NCBI GenBank assembly: GCA_030715135.1
Contig: JAUYVH010000006.1
Coordinates: forward strand, 125,804-189,803
Direction: 5' to 3'
DNA: 64,000 nucleotides
From: Keguizhuia sedimenti
GTDB lineage: Bacteria; Pseudomonadota; Gammaproteobacteria; Burkholderiales; Burkholderiaceae_D
The first letter of the stretch is position 1. Each line of letters begins with the position of its first letter. A program made the translations under genes and the position numbers. The notes under the pieces were generated by a model. The model ran no database searches and was not told where the DNA came from. It worked only from the letters and a program-made list of their open reading frames with translations. Shown here piece after piece: positions 51,957-61,908 of the stretch.

Positions 51957-52676
51957 ATGGCAAAGATCAAATTTATTACGGCAGTCGCATTGGGGTTGGC
52001 TGCCTTTTCCGCACTGGCGCAGACACCGCAGGAAGCCGCGATCAAGAAAATGATCGAGCCTCGCCTTGGAGAGGGTGCGAAGGTGGATAGCGTTACGAAG
52101 ACGCCTTATGGAGGCTTGTACGAAGTGCGCATCGGCAGCGACATCGTGTATACCGATGCCAATGCAAAATACTTGTTCGTGGGCCGCATACTCGATACGC
52201 AGACGATGCAGGATTATACAAAGGCCCGCGTCGATGAAATTACGAAGATCAAGTTTTCCGACCTGCCGTTTGAGCAGGCGCTGAAAATGGTAAAAGGCAA
52301 TGGCAAGCGTGTGATTGCAGTATTCGAGGATCCGAACTGCGGCTATTGCAAGCGCTTCCGGCAGACTTTGAGCACGATGGACAACATTACGGTTTATACA
52401 TTCATGTATAACATTCTGTCCGAGGACTCCGCAGTCAAATCCAGAAATATCTGGTGCGCAGCGGACCGCAACAAGGCATGGGATGACTGGATGTTGAACG
52501 GCAAGGCAGCGCCGGCAGCCCCAGAATCCTGCACCGCACCGAATGACAAGGTTTTTGCATTGGGCCGCAAGCTCAATATCACCGGAACGCCAACTATCTT
52601 TTTCACCGATGGCACGCGTGTTCCCGGTGCGATCGATGCAAGAGGATTGGAAAACAAATTCGCTTCCATCAAGTAA
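51957..52676 (+). CDS. dsbC: Thiol:disulfide interchange protein, DsbC type
   Basis: Periplasmic disulfide isomerase, 239 aa. Signal peptide MAKIKFITAVALGLAAFSALAQ (stated only in outline, cleavage after ALA near residue 21), an N-terminal dimerisation domain, and a thioredoxin fold with the active site CGYC in EDPNCGYCKRF near residue 128. A second Cys pair (IWCAADR and ESCTAPN) matches the structural disulfide of DsbC. The cis-Pro is in TGTPTIFFTDG. Confidence 0.92.
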   Translation: MAKIKFITAVALGLAAFSALAQTPQEAAIKKMIEPRLGEGAKVDSVTKTPYGGLYEVRIGSDIVYTDANAKYLFVGRILDTQTMQDYTKARVDEITKIKFSDLPFEQALKMVKGNGKRVIAVFEDPNCGYCKRFRQTLSTMDNITVYTFMYNILSEDSAVKSRNIWCAADRNKAWDDWMLNGKAAPAAPESCTAPNDKVFALGRKLNITGTPTIFFTDGTRVPGAIDARGLENKFASIK

Positions 52677-52898
52677 AAGATGCCCGCGGGTTCCAGCAGA
52701 TTACTCGACGCAGGTAATCTGCTGACCAAAAGAAATTTCCTGTCTTGAGACTTCCCTGTCGCATATAAAGCGGTGCTGCTTTATGCTCTGTCCAGAAGCA
52801 TGGCTTCCTTGTTCGGCCTCCATGCCACTGATGGGCTCGGCAAAGCGTCAAGCCTTGCAGCGAACTATAATGGGGCGACGTCATGTCGGAAACAGACC

Positions 52899-53885
52899 AT
52901 GTTCAATGCAATTTTGCTTACCAAGAATGCGAACGGCAGCACCGCCGCACAAGTAACGCAACTGGACGAGAGCCAATTGCCGCAGGACGGAGATGTCCTG
53001 GTGCAGATCGAGTACTCCACGCTTAACTATAAAGATGCATTGGCAATTACCGGAGCGTCGCCGATCGTACGGCAGTGGCCTATGGTTCCCGGCATCGATG
53101 GTGCCGGAACAGTCATTGAATCGCTTCATCCTGACTGGAAGGCGGGTGATGCATTCATTCTCAATGGATGGGGCGTAGGCGAGTCTCATATGGGTTGCCT
53201 TGCCGAGCGCGCGAGATTGAAGGGCGATTGGCTGATTCCGCTTCCGCCCGGCATGACAACGAAAACTGCCATGACAATAGGCACGGCCGGATTCACAGCC
53301 ATGCTCTGCGCGATGGCACTACTGGAGCAAGGGGTGGAAAGCTCGGGCGGAAAAATTCTTGTCACGGGCGCTTCGGGCGGGGTGGGCAGCATCGCCGTTC
53401 TGATCATGTCCGCATGGGGATTCTCAGTGACGGCATCAACCGGAAAAATGCAGGAAAAGGCTTATCTCCATGCATTGGGTGCGGATGAGATCATTGATCG
53501 AGCTGAACTAGCCATGCAGGGTAAACCCCTGCAGAAAGAGCGATGGGCAGGGGTGATCGACTCGGTCGGTTCGCATACGCTTGCCAATGCGATTGCGCAG
53601 ACCAAGGCAAACGGGGTGGTTGCCGCATGCGGGCTTGCGCAGGGTATGGATTTGCCTGCCACGGTCACACCGTTTATTTTGCGGGGCGTGCGCCTCATCG
53701 GTATCAACAGTGTAACGGTGCCTCGGGCTCGGCGCATTGAAGCATGGAGGCGCCTGGCTGAACTTGACCTTGCCAAACTAGAGAGCGTTGCGCATGAAAT
53801 CAGCCTGGAGCAGGCATTGACCGAAGCGCCTCTGGTGCTGGCCGGAAAAATACGCGGACGCCTAGTTGTCAATTTGCAGAATTAG
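52899..53885 (+). CDS. acuI: Acrylyl-CoA reductase-like quinone oxidoreductase (YhdH/AcuI family)
   Basis: NADPH-dependent MDR-family oxidoreductase, 328 aa. Start at the ATG at 52899 (MFNAILLTKNANGS), since the longer ORF adds 42 unrelated residues. Family marks are STLNYKDALAITGASPI, PGIDGAGTV, the nucleotide-binding VTGASGGVGSIAVLI and the end LVLAGKIRGRLVVNL. AcuI members reduce toxic acryloyl-CoA; related proteins reduce quinones, so the exact substrate is open. The M61 peptidase gene starts 13 nt after its stop. Confidence 0.88.
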   Translation: MFNAILLTKNANGSTAAQVTQLDESQLPQDGDVLVQIEYSTLNYKDALAITGASPIVRQWPMVPGIDGAGTVIESLHPDWKAGDAFILNGWGVGESHMGCLAERARLKGDWLIPLPPGMTTKTAMTIGTAGFTAMLCAMALLEQGVESSGGKILVTGASGGVGSIAVLIMSAWGFSVTASTGKMQEKAYLHALGADEIIDRAELAMQGKPLQKERWAGVIDSVGSHTLANAIAQTKANGVVAACGLAQGMDLPATVTPFILRGVRLIGINSVTVPRARRIEAWRRLAELDLAKLESVAHEISLEQALTEAPLVLAGKIRGRLVVNLQN

Positions 53886-53898
53886 GAGAAAAGTCAGG

Positions 53899-55701
53899 AT
53901 GCGCATCAGCAATGCAATTCAATACACCATTGTTCCCAGGGACCTTGCCGCGCATTTGTTTGCGGTGACGGTGACGGTCAGGAAGCCTTCAACGGAAGGA
54001 CAGATTTTTTCTCTGCCGGCGTGGATTCCAGGTAGTTACATGATCCGGGAATTCGCACGCAATATCGTCCAGCTGCGCGCCGAGTCTGACGGTGTTCCGG
54101 TCGCAGCCAGAAAAATTGACAAGCATTCATGGCAGGTAGAGCCATGTCGCGGACCATTGACCTTGCATTATGAAGTGTATGCATGGGACTTGTCGGTCCG
54201 TGCAGCGCATCTGGACCAGACGCACGGTTTTTTCAATGGGACTAGCGTATTTCTGCGCGTGCTCGGACAGGAAAATCTTCCGCATGTCGTGGATATTCAG
54301 CGTTCCGAAGATGAGCATTGCATTGGCTGGCGGGTTGCAACTTCATTGCCGGAGCTGAAAGCAAGACGATACGGATTCGGTACCTATATCGCCTCCGATT
54401 ATGATGAGCTGATCGACCATCCGGTAGAAATGGGCCTGTTCGAATTGGCAAGCTTCAAGGCGCATGGCGTTCAGCATGATGTCGTAATTACCGGCATGGT
54501 GCCAAACCTGGATATGGCACGTCTGACTGCGGACTTGAAAAAGATATGCGAAACGCAGATCGCATTCTTCGAACCCCGGACAAAACGCGCGCCTATGGAC
54601 CGCTATGTATTCATGACGCTGGCGGTCGGCGACGGGTACGGCGGGCTGGAACATCGTGCTTCGACGGCACTGATTTGTTCGCGTGCCGATCTGCCCGTAA
54701 AGGGAAACAAGGAAATGAGCGAAGGCTATCGTACATACCTCGGACTGTGCAGCCATGAGTACTTTCATACGTGGAACGTCAAGCGTATCAAGCCTGCCGT
54801 TTTTGCTCCGTACGACTTCCAGGAAGAAAATTACACATCGCTATTGTGGCTGTTCGAGGGTTTCACCAGCTATTACGACGACTTGATGCTGGTGCGCAGC
54901 GGCCTGGTCGATGAAGAAGCTTATCTGGGAATGCTGGCAAAATCGATCAACGGTGTTTTGCGCGGGACCGGGCGCAGCAAGCAAAGTGTTGCGGAGTCGA
55001 GTTTCGATGCATGGGTCAAGTACTACCGGCAGGATGAAAACGCACCCAATTCGATCGTCAGTTACTACGCAAAAGGCTCGTTGATCGGCTTGGCGCTGGA
55101 CTTGACGATTCGTGCGGAAACCAACGGCAGAAAGTCGTTGGATGATGTGATGCGCATGCTCTGGAAGCGCTATGGCCGAGACTTCTATGGCGAGGGTGCA
55201 AACAGCGGCATCGGCGTAACGGAAGCCGAGGTCGAGGCTTTGTTCGACGAAGTAAGCGGATTGCGGCTCAAGCGATTCTTTGACCGTTATGTGCGCGGTA
55301 CCGATGATCTGCCATTTGCGAAATTGCTCGCATCGTTCGGCGTCACCGTGTCGGGCCCGCGCAAGGATGCCAAGCCTGGCCTTGGAGTGCGCACCGCACG
55401 GGAATGTGCCGATTGCAAGCTGGCCAATGTATATGAAGGCAGCCCCGCGCATCGTGCCGGCCTGTCAGCAGGAGACATTCTTGTTGCAATCAATGGCATT
55501 CGCGTTACTGCCAGCAATCTGGAAAATCTGCTGGCGCGATACCGCATTGGCGATGCCGCGACGGTCCATGCTTTCCGGCGCGACGAATTAATGCAGTTTA
55601 CCGTCTTGCTGGCCGCTGATGCGGCGCCACAATTGGCGCTGAGCTCACAGCCGAAGCCGGTTGCTGAAGCGCGCCTTCGCGCTTTGTGGCTGCGGGCTTA
55701 A
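53899..55701 (+). CDS. M61-family aminopeptidase with PDZ domain
   Basis: Glycyl-aminopeptidase-like metalloprotease, about 600 aa. N-terminal beta-domain (ISNAIQYTIVPRDLAAHLF), Zn motif HEYFH in CSHEYFHTWNVKR near residue 285, the Glu ligand in LWLFEGFTSYYDD, and a C-terminal PDZ near 500-580 (YEGSPAHRAGLSAGDILVAI). The ATG at 53899 has AGGAG upstream (53884-53888) and is preferred to an in-frame start at 53866 inside acuI. No signal peptide is visible, so it appears cytosolic. Converges on trpC across 25 nt. Confidence 0.92.
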   Translation: MRISNAIQYTIVPRDLAAHLFAVTVTVRKPSTEGQIFSLPAWIPGSYMIREFARNIVQLRAESDGVPVAARKIDKHSWQVEPCRGPLTLHYEVYAWDLSVRAAHLDQTHGFFNGTSVFLRVLGQENLPHVVDIQRSEDEHCIGWRVATSLPELKARRYGFGTYIASDYDELIDHPVEMGLFELASFKAHGVQHDVVITGMVPNLDMARLTADLKKICETQIAFFEPRTKRAPMDRYVFMTLAVGDGYGGLEHRASTALICSRADLPVKGNKEMSEGYRTYLGLCSHEYFHTWNVKRIKPAVFAPYDFQEENYTSLLWLFEGFTSYYDDLMLVRSGLVDEEAYLGMLAKSINGVLRGTGRSKQSVAESSFDAWVKYYRQDENAPNSIVSYYAKGSLIGLALDLTIRAETNGRKSLDDVMRMLWKRYGRDFYGEGANSGIGVTEAEVEALFDEVSGLRLKRFFDRYVRGTDDLPFAKLLASFGVTVSGPRKDAKPGLGVRTARECADCKLANVYEGSPAHRAGLSAGDILVAINGIRVTASNLENLLARYRIGDAATVHAFRRDELMQFTVLLAADAAPQLALSSQPKPVAEARLRALWLRA

Positions 55702-55726
55702 GTAAAAAAGAAAAGAATGGGACGGC

Positions 55727-56527
55727 TTACGCAAAAAGCCGGCTCAGTTCCAATCCCGGATCCGGTGCACGCATGAACGCTTCGCCAACCAGAAATGCGT
55801 GCACATTGGCGTCGCGCATGCGCTTGACGTCATCCTGATTCAAAATGCCGGATTCCGTGATCACCAGTTTTTCTTCAGGAATGCGCGGCAACAGCGAAAG
55901 CGTGGTGTCGAGCGAAGTCTCGAAGGTGCGCAGGTTGCGGTTGTTAATGCCGAGCATGGCGGTCTTCAGGCGTAACGCAGCGGTCAATTCGTCCGCATCG
56001 TGGACCTCCACCAGCACGCCCATGCCCAGGTCATGCGCGCAGGCTTCGAGTTCCGACATCAGTCCATGGTCCAGTGCAGAAACAATCAGCAGGATGCAAT
56101 CCGCGCCCCAGTCTCTTGCCTGATAAATCTGGTAGGGATCGATAATGAAATCTTTGCGCAAGACCGGAAGGGAGCATGCGGCACGGGCCTGTTGCAGGTA
56201 TTCCGGCGCGCCCTGAAAGAATTGAAGGTCGGTGAGTACCGAAAGACAAGCTGCACCATGCTCAGCGTAGCTTCGCGCAATGTCCGCCGGATGGAAATCC
56301 GGTCGCAGTACTCCTTTTGACGGAGATGCTTTTTTTACTTCTGCAATGACGCCGGCTTTGCCGTTGGAAACTTTTGAACGCAGGCTGGCTTCAAAGCCGC
56401 GCAGGTTGCGCCGCGCTTCCGTATTGCCTTCAACGTCGCGGCGCAGGCTGGGAAAGTCGCGTTGCTTCTTGGCTGTCGCAACTTCGGTGGCTTTGACGTC
56501 GAGGATTTTCCTGAGAATGTCGGACAT
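55727..56527 (-). CDS. trpC: Indole-3-glycerol phosphate synthase
   Basis: Fourth step of tryptophan synthesis, a (beta/alpha)8 barrel. 266 aa, monofunctional, not fused to TrpF. Visible marks are [54 protein letters not shown] and VITESGI. Last gene of trpEGDC. Confidence 0.97.
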   Translation of the reverse strand: MSDILRKILDVKATEVATAKKQRDFPSLRRDVEGNTEARRNLRGFEASLRSKVSNGKAGVIAEVKKASPSKGVLRPDFHPADIARSYAEHGAACLSVLTDLQFFQGAPEYLQQARAACSLPVLRKDFIIDPYQIYQARDWGADCILLIVSALDHGLMSELEACAHDLGMGVLVEVHDADELTAALRLKTAMLGINNRNLRTFETSLDTTLSLLPRIPEEKLVITESGILNQDDVKRMRDANVHAFLVGEAFMRAPDPGLELSRLFA

Positions 56528-56546
56528 AGGATCGGTAATAAAAACT

Positions 56547-57581
56547 TTAGGAGGTGCCTAGTTGCTGGGTGACCTTTACGAATTGGTCCAGTTTTGCCCG
56601 GGCCGCGCCAGAAGCAAGCGTTTCTCGCGCCTTGCTTAATCCATCGGCGATTGATGCTGCGATGCCGGATGCGTACAAAGCGGTTCCGGCATTCAGCGAA
56701 ACGATATCGCGCACGGGGCCTGGGCGGTTATCCAACGCTTCCAATATTTTTTCCTTGGATTCGGTCGCGCCGGCAACTTTGAGATTGCGGCTGGCGATCA
56801 TCTGCAAGCCGAAATCCTCCGGATGAATCTCGTACTCGCGGATTTCGCCGTTCACCAGTTCGCCGACCATGGTGGCGGCGCCCAGCGTCACTTCATCCAT
56901 ATTGTCGCGTCCCCACACGACGATCGCATGTTGTGCGCCGAGGCGCTGCAATACGCGCACCTGGATCCCGACCAGGTCAGGATGAAAAACGCCCATCAGA
57001 ATGTTTGGGGCGCCGGCTGGATTGGTCAGGGGGCCGAGAATATTGAAAATAGTGCGTACGCCGAGTTCCTTGCGTACTGGAGCGGCATGTTTCATGGCTG
57101 CATGGTGATTCGGCGCAAACATGAAACCGATACCGGTTTGCTCAATGGATTGCGCGACTTGTTGCGGCTTCAAATTGATGTTGACGCCCAAGGCTTCCAA
57201 TACATCGGCACTGCCGGACGAAGACGACACGCTTCGGCCGCCATGCTTGGCAATCCTTGCTCCCGCAGCGGCCGCTACAAACATCGAAGCGGTGGAAATA
57301 TTGAATGTGTTGGCGCCATCTCCGCCCGTGCCGACAATATCCAGCAGATTGGTGGTGTCTGCCATCGGGACTTTGGTAGCGAACTCGCGCATTACCTGGG
57401 CTGCCGCGGCAATTTCGCCAATGGTTTCTTTTTTGACGCGTAATCCCATGGTGAGTGCAGCGATCATCACGGGCGACATTTCGCCGCTCATGATGGTGCG
57501 GAACAGCGACAGCATTTCATCGTGAAATATCTCGCGATGGTCGATGCAGCGTAATAGTGCTTCCTGTTGTGTAATCGTCAT
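56547..57581 (-). CDS. trpD: Anthranilate phosphoribosyltransferase
   Basis: Joins anthranilate to PRPP. 344 aa. PRPP-binding [14 protein letters not shown] near residue 86, [21 protein letters not shown] and the [18 protein letters not shown] block are present. 21 nt after trpG and 19 nt before trpC on the minus strand. Confidence 0.97.
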   Translation of the reverse strand: MTITQQEALLRCIDHREIFHDEMLSLFRTIMSGEMSPVMIAALTMGLRVKKETIGEIAAAAQVMREFATKVPMADTTNLLDIVGTGGDGANTFNISTASMFVAAAAGARIAKHGGRSVSSSSGSADVLEALGVNINLKPQQVAQSIEQTGIGFMFAPNHHAAMKHAAPVRKELGVRTIFNILGPLTNPAGAPNILMGVFHPDLVGIQVRVLQRLGAQHAIVVWGRDNMDEVTLGAATMVGELVNGEIREYEIHPEDFGLQMIASRNLKVAGATESKEKILEALDNRPGPVRDIVSLNAGTALYASGIAASIADGLSKARETLASGAARAKLDQFVKVTQQLGTS

Positions 57582-57602
57582 AGCCTTCCTCCCTTTATTG
57601 CT

Positions 57603-58169
57603 TTATTTCTCGCTCAGGAAATTTTTCAGCAAATCATGTCCATGCTCGGACAGGATTGATTCGGGATGGAATTGCACACCTTGTACGCTGAATTCCTTGT
57701 GGCGCACGCCCATGATTTCACCGTCCTCGGTCCATGCGGTCACTTCCAGGCAATCCGGCAGCGATTCACGCTCGATTGCGAGCGAATGATAACGAATGAC
57801 GGTGTACGGGCTTGGCAAGTCCTTGAATACGCCGACGCCGCTATGTTCGAGAACCGAAGTCTTGCCATGCATGACCTGCTTGGCGCGAACCACTTTGCCG
57901 CCAAATGCTGCGCCGATGCTCTGATGGCCCAGACATACGCCCAGGATCGGAATCTCGCCGGCGAATTTTTGCAGCAAGGGGACCGAGACGCCTGCCTCAT
58001 GCGGCGTGCAGGGGCCGGGTGAAATACAGATGCGGTCCGGATTCAGCTCGGCAATCTGGTCGAGCGTAATTTCGTCGTTGCGGTAGGTCCGCACATCTTC
58101 ACCCAGCTCGCCGAAATACTGCACGAGGTTATAGGTGAAGGAGTCGTAATTATCGATCATCAATAGCAT
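57603..58169 (-). CDS. trpG: Anthranilate synthase, glutaminase component
   Basis: Supplies ammonia to TrpE. 188 aa class-I amidotransferase: [20 protein letters not shown], nucleophile in [15 protein letters not shown] near residue 79, and FHPESIL near the end. Its ATG directly follows the trpE stop. It may also serve folate synthesis, as TrpG often does. Confidence 0.96.
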   Translation of the reverse strand: MLLMIDNYDSFTYNLVQYFGELGEDVRTYRNDEITLDQIAELNPDRICISPGPCTPHEAGVSVPLLQKFAGEIPILGVCLGHQSIGAAFGGKVVRAKQVMHGKTSVLEHSGVGVFKDLPSPYTVIRYHSLAIERESLPDCLEVTAWTEDGEIMGVRHKEFSVQGVQFHPESILSEHGHDLLKNFLSEK

Positions 58170-59675
58170 TTAAATCTCTCCATCCAGGCCGTCTTGCACT
58201 TGCTCCGCCGCACGAAGTACGGCGCGCGCCTTGTTTTCAGTCTCCTGCCATTCCATCTCAGGCACAGAGTCTGCCACGATGCCGGCCGCAGCCTGCGCAT
58301 AGAGCATCCCGTCCTTGATCACGCCGGTGCGGATGGCGATCGCCAGATCCATCTCTCCGCCGAAGGAAAGATAACCGCAGGCGCCGCCGTAAATGCCGCG
58401 CTTGACCGGTTCCAGTTCGTCGATAATTTCCATGGCGCGCACTTTGGGTGCGCCGGACAACGTCCCGGCCGGGAAGGTGGCTTTCAGGACGTCAAGGTTG
58501 GTCATGTTGGGTTTGAGCGTGCCTTCGACATTGGAGACTATATGCTGCACATGTGAATATTTTTCAATGACGAACTTATCCGTTACCTTGACGCTGCCGA
58601 TTTCGGCAATGCGTCCGATATCGTTGCGCGCCAGGTCGATCAGCATGACGTGTTCGGCAATTTCCTTCGGATCGGCGAGCAGTTCCCTGGCGAGCTCCGC
58701 ATCCCGCTCCGGCGTGGAGCCGCGCGGCCTGGTGCCTGCCAACGGGCGGATCGTCACTTTCCGGCTGCTGCCTCCATCTTTGGAAACAGCCTCATTCCGT
58801 ACAAGTATTTCCGGCGAAGCGCCGACGATGTGCATGTCGCCGAAATTGTAGAAATACATATACGGCGAAGGATTCAGAGAGCGCAATGCGCGATAAAGCG
58901 AGAGCGGAGAATCAACATACGGCTTTTTGATGCGCTGGCCGATCTGCACCTGCATCAGATCGCCGGCCATGATGTATTCCTTCGCTTGCGCGACAGCTTT
59001 CAGATAATCATCTCTTGAAAATTCACGGATTGTTTCTGTTCGGACCGATCCGGATATGACAGGCGCTTCTACTGCTCGGCGCAGCATGGCTCGTAGATCT
59101 TTCAGGCGCTGCCTTGCCTTGCTATAGGCTTCCGCGTGTGAGGGGTCGGCATACACGATCAGATACAGCTTGCCGGACAGGTTGTCTATAACAGCCAGTT
59201 CCTCGGTCAACAGCAGTTGGATTTCAGGCAGGCCGAGATCGTCCTTGGGCGCTGAATGTGCCAGCCTTTTTTCGATATGACGGACCGTGTCGTAGCCGAA
59301 GTAGCCGGCAAGTCCGCCGCAAAAGCGCGGCATGCCGGGCAGAACGGCTACTTTATAGCGCGCTTGGAAGCTTGCGATGAAATCTAGCGGATTGCCTTCG
59401 GCTGTTTCGATGACTTCATTATTCCGGACGACTTCCGTCCGGTTGCCGGCGCTTCGAAGCAGGGTGGAAGCGGGCAGTCCGATAAAGGAATACCGGCCGA
59501 AACGTTCACCGCCGACCACCGATTCGAGTAAAAAGGTATTGCGGCCGGCGTTCTGTGTTTGCGCCAGCTTGAGATACAAAGTTAACGGGGTTTCCAGATC
59601 TGCGAATGCTTCAGCGATCAGTGGAATACGGTTGTAGCCTTGAGCGGCCAGCGATTTGAATTCGAGTTCTGTCAT
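58170..59675 (-). CDS. trpE: Anthranilate synthase, chorismate-binding component
   Basis: First committed step of tryptophan synthesis. 501 aa. The Trp feedback site motif LLES is in [19 protein letters not shown]; the chorismate-binding block includes [17 protein letters not shown] and [25 protein letters not shown] lies 5 nt before the ATG. A leader peptide and attenuator lie in the 175 nt between it and gph, so its expression is probably tied to the charged tRNA-Trp level. Confidence 0.97.
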   Translation of the reverse strand: MTELEFKSLAAQGYNRIPLIAEAFADLETPLTLYLKLAQTQNAGRNTFLLESVVGGERFGRYSFIGLPASTLLRSAGNRTEVVRNNEVIETAEGNPLDFIASFQARYKVAVLPGMPRFCGGLAGYFGYDTVRHIEKRLAHSAPKDDLGLPEIQLLLTEELAVIDNLSGKLYLIVYADPSHAEAYSKARQRLKDLRAMLRRAVEAPVISGSVRTETIREFSRDDYLKAVAQAKEYIMAGDLMQVQIGQRIKKPYVDSPLSLYRALRSLNPSPYMYFYNFGDMHIVGASPEILVRNEAVSKDGGSSRKVTIRPLAGTRPRGSTPERDAELARELLADPKEIAEHVMLIDLARNDIGRIAEIGSVKVTDKFVIEKYSHVQHIVSNVEGTLKPNMTNLDVLKATFPAGTLSGAPKVRAMEIIDELEPVKRGIYGGACGYLSFGGEMDLAIAIRTGVIKDGMLYAQAAAGIVADSVPEMEWQETENKARAVLRAAEQVQDGLDGEI

Positions 59676-59720
59676 GTTTCTCTCCGGACCGCTATTGTAA
59701 AACAGCGGGCGACAGGAATT

Positions 59721-59757
59721 AAAAAACGTTGCCGATCACTAAAGCAACCGGCGGCAA
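59721..59757 (-). terminator. trp attenuator terminator
   Basis: On the minus strand TTGCCG (59757-59752) pairs with CGGCAA (59734-59729), then CG and TTTTTT (59726-59721). A second possible stem, GTTGC/GCAAC (59748-59744 / 59732-59728), ends directly before the T-run. The 5' arm TTGCC can instead pair with GGCAA (59778-59774) at the last codons of the leader peptide, giving an antiterminator. The two structures exclude each other, as in classical attenuators. Confidence 0.65.
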
Positions 59758-59770
59758 GAGGGTCACTCCG

Positions 59771-59845
59771 TCATTGCCAGCGTCGCCATAGCCAGGCCTC
59801 GAACATGCCTGGTATCGCAACTTCACGTTTTTTAAAAGGAAACAT
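59771..59845 (-). CDS. trpL: trp operon leader peptide
   Basis: 24-codon ORF ending EAWLWRRWQ-stop, with Trp at positions 18, 20 and 23. It lies upstream of trpE and is followed by a terminator/antiterminator pair. A 6-bp hairpin CCAGGC (59812-59807) / GCCTGG (59797-59792) falls inside it and could pause polymerase. The start ATG is only 5 nt after the gph stop and has no own Shine-Dalgarno, so translation may depend on ribosomes finishing gph. An internal ATG (MFEAWLWRRWQ, 59806) is a possible shorter start. Too short for normal ORF calling. Confidence 0.8.
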   Translation of the reverse strand: MFPFKKREVAIPGMFEAWLWRRWQ

Positions 59846-59850
59846 GTTGT

Positions 59851-60546
59851 TTAGGACTGTGGTGAAATAAGTTCTGCCGCTTCAAGCAGCGTCTGGACTA
59901 TACCATCCGAGTCCACTTCCTGTATAGGGTGGCCGTGGTTGTAACCATATGGAACATTCAGTACCCAACATCCCGCCGCCCGCGCTGCCTGAGCGTCATT
60001 GATGGAGTCGCCAATCGCGACTATTCGCTGCGGCGGTACGTCAAAATCCTTGCATACCTGCAGAAGAGGATACGGATCCGGTTTCTTTTTAGGAAAAGAG
60101 TCGCCGCCGTACACCACTTCAAAATAGTCCTCCAAGCCGAGTTTTTGCAGCAGGGGAACGGCAAATGCAATGGGTTTGTTTGTCACGCATGCCAGGCGCA
60201 ATCCCTTTTGCTGCATCAAGCTTAAACCGGCCTGTACACCATCATAGATGGTTACATACTGCCCGTTGATGGCATGATAGTGAGCATGGTAACGATCCAG
60301 CGCTTGTTCAAAATGCACATCTACTTGAGCAGAGGTTAAATCAACAGCCAATGCACGCCGCACCAGATGCGCTGTACCTTTTCCGACAAAGGTTTCAATT
60401 AATTCGATTGAAAGGCCCGGCAGATCTAGCTCGCGGCGTACCGCATTGATTGCGACCTGAAAATCAGGCGCAGTGTGAGCCATCGTGCCATCGAGGTCCA
60501 CGATGACACCAGCAATATTACTTAATTTTTGTTGCAAGGAGTTCAA
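59851..60546 (-). CDS. gph: Phosphoglycolate phosphatase
   Basis: HAD-superfamily phosphatase, 231 aa, clearing 2-phosphoglycolate. Nucleophile motif [17 protein letters not shown] near residue 15, motif II CVTNKP and motif [18 protein letters not shown] are present. 4-nt overlap with rpe upstream, and the trp leader begins 5 nt after its stop. The rpe-gph-trp order is a known betaproteobacterial arrangement. Confidence 0.95.
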   Translation of the reverse strand: MNSLQQKLSNIAGVIVDLDGTMAHTAPDFQVAINAVRRELDLPGLSIELIETFVGKGTAHLVRRALAVDLTSAQVDVHFEQALDRYHAHYHAINGQYVTIYDGVQAGLSLMQQKGLRLACVTNKPIAFAVPLLQKLGLEDYFEVVYGGDSFPKKKPDPYPLLQVCKDFDVPPQRIVAIGDSINDAQAARAAGCWVLNVPYGYNHGHPIQEVDSDGIVQTLLEAAELISPQS

Positions 60547-61208
60547 GCTTTCTCTAGCTCTTGGCGCATAGCGTCAATGACTGCCTTGTAATCGGGTTTT
60601 CCGAAAATTGCTGAACCGGCTACGAATGTATCGGCACCGGCTTTTGCAATCTGCGCAATGTTTTCGATTTTCACCCCGCCATCGACTTCGAGCAGAATGT
60701 CGCGTCCCGACGCATCGATGCGTTCCCGGACGGCTGTAATTTTTTTCAGGGCTTCAGGGAGGAAGGACTGACCTCCGAAACCCGGATTCACAGACATAAT
60801 CAGAATGAGATCGAGTTTATCCATCACATGGTCAAGATAATGCAATGGCGTGGCCGGATTGAATACCAGGCCTGCCTTGCAGCCTTGGTCGCGAATCAGT
60901 TGCAGCGTGCGATCGATGTGTTCCGATGCTTCCGGATGAAAGCTGATGATATTGGCGCCGGCTTTGGCAAAATCCGGGATGATGCGGTCAACCGGTTTGA
61001 CCATCAGGTGTACGTCGATCGGTACTTGCACATGCGGGCGAATGGCTTCGCACACCAAGGGGCCAATAGTCAAATTGGGAACATAATGGTTATCCATTAC
61101 ATCGAAATGGATAAAATCGGCTCCGGCGGAGACGACGTTGCGGACTTCTTCGCCTAAACGGGCAAAGTCGGCTGAAAGGATGCTGGGGGCAATTCGATAG
61201 TTAGGCAT
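60543..61208 (-). CDS. rpe: Ribulose-phosphate 3-epimerase
   Basis: Pentose phosphate enzyme interconverting ribulose-5-P and xylulose-5-P. 221 aa. Start [19 protein letters not shown] at 61208; the longer frame to 61280 adds unrelated residues. Metal-binding marks: [28 protein letters not shown] and the [10 protein letters not shown] loop. Divergent from apaG across 154 nt. Confidence 0.97.
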   Translation of the reverse strand: MPNYRIAPSILSADFARLGEEVRNVVSAGADFIHFDVMDNHYVPNLTIGPLVCEAIRPHVQVPIDVHLMVKPVDRIIPDFAKAGANIISFHPEASEHIDRTLQLIRDQGCKAGLVFNPATPLHYLDHVMDKLDLILIMSVNPGFGGQSFLPEALKKITAVRERIDASGRDILLEVDGGVKIENIAQIAKAGADTFVAGSAIFGKPDYKAVIDAMRQELEKA

Positions 61209-61362
61209 AGCGTATTCCAAAATGAGCACGTATTTTACCGCGCGGCGCCTTCGTGCATGTAAAGCCTTGCAGCTTTTCAAAATTTCGTGTGCAATCCCAC
61301 TGGCGGCAAGTTATATGAAAAATAAACAAGACCAGAACCATCCAACTAACTTAGGAAATTTA

Positions 61363-61737
61363 ATGGCGGCTTACGAACTGACTGTATCTGTCAAAACCCA
61401 ATATCTGGAACAGCAGTCCGACCCGGAGCAGTCAAGCTTTGTCTTTGCGTATGCAATTACGATCAAAAATACTGGTCAAGTTGCGGCGCAGCTGATTTCC
61501 CGGCATTGGGTGATCACGGATTCCAGTAATCAAATCGAAGAAGTGCGCGGCTTAGGCGTTGTCGGACATCAACCTTTTTTAAAGCCAGGTGAACAGTTTG
61601 AATATACGAGCGGCGCTACCTTAAAGACGCCGCATGGCTCAATGTGCGGTGAATATTTTTGCGTGGCAGAGGACGGCGCGCAATTCGTGGCAAAGATTCC
61701 CGAATTCATCCTTTCCCTGCCGCGCACGCTTCATTGA
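61363..61737 (+). CDS. apaG: ApaG domain protein
   Basis: 124-aa fibronectin-III-like protein linked to divalent cation tolerance in enterobacteria. Start at the ATG at 61363 (MAAYELTVSVKTQYL). Family marks are FAYAITIKNTGQVAAQLISRHWVI (outlined; residues about 25-48), VVGHQPFLKPGEQFEYTSG and GSMCGEYF. Molecular role not settled. It overlaps the 3' end of the small membrane protein gene by 7 nt, tail to tail. Confidence 0.93.
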   Translation: MAAYELTVSVKTQYLEQQSDPEQSSFVFAYAITIKNTGQVAAQLISRHWVITDSSNQIEEVRGLGVVGHQPFLKPGEQFEYTSGATLKTPHGSMCGEYFCVAEDGAQFVAKIPEFILSLPRTLH

Positions 61738-61898
61738 GGATGCTGTTCGTCAGGATTTGAAGGCGAATTATCTTCCCGCGGCGGCAAGGCGGCCTGCGGT
61801 GCGGCTGGACGATCGGGCTTTTTCCCGGACATCGTCCACCATACAATAAAGATCAGCAAAAACAGTGCAACCCCAGCCTCAAGAAGCAATATCCACAT
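61731..61898 (-). CDS. Small single-pass membrane protein
   Basis: 55 aa starting MWILLLEAGVALFLLIFIVW, one membrane helix at residues 2-24, then a cytoplasmic-looking Pro/Asp/Glu-rich tail after SGKKPDRPAAP. Its ATG is 10 nt from the mltA ATG on the other strand. The positive residues just after the helix suggest the C-terminus is inside. Function unknown. Its clear helix-plus-tail layout and its place in the apaG-mltA gap support it as a real gene. Confidence 0.65.
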   Translation of the reverse strand: MWILLLEAGVALFLLIFIVWWTMSGKKPDRPAAPQAALPPREDNSPSNPDEQHPQ

Positions 61899-61908
61899 AT
61901 TTTTCCCT

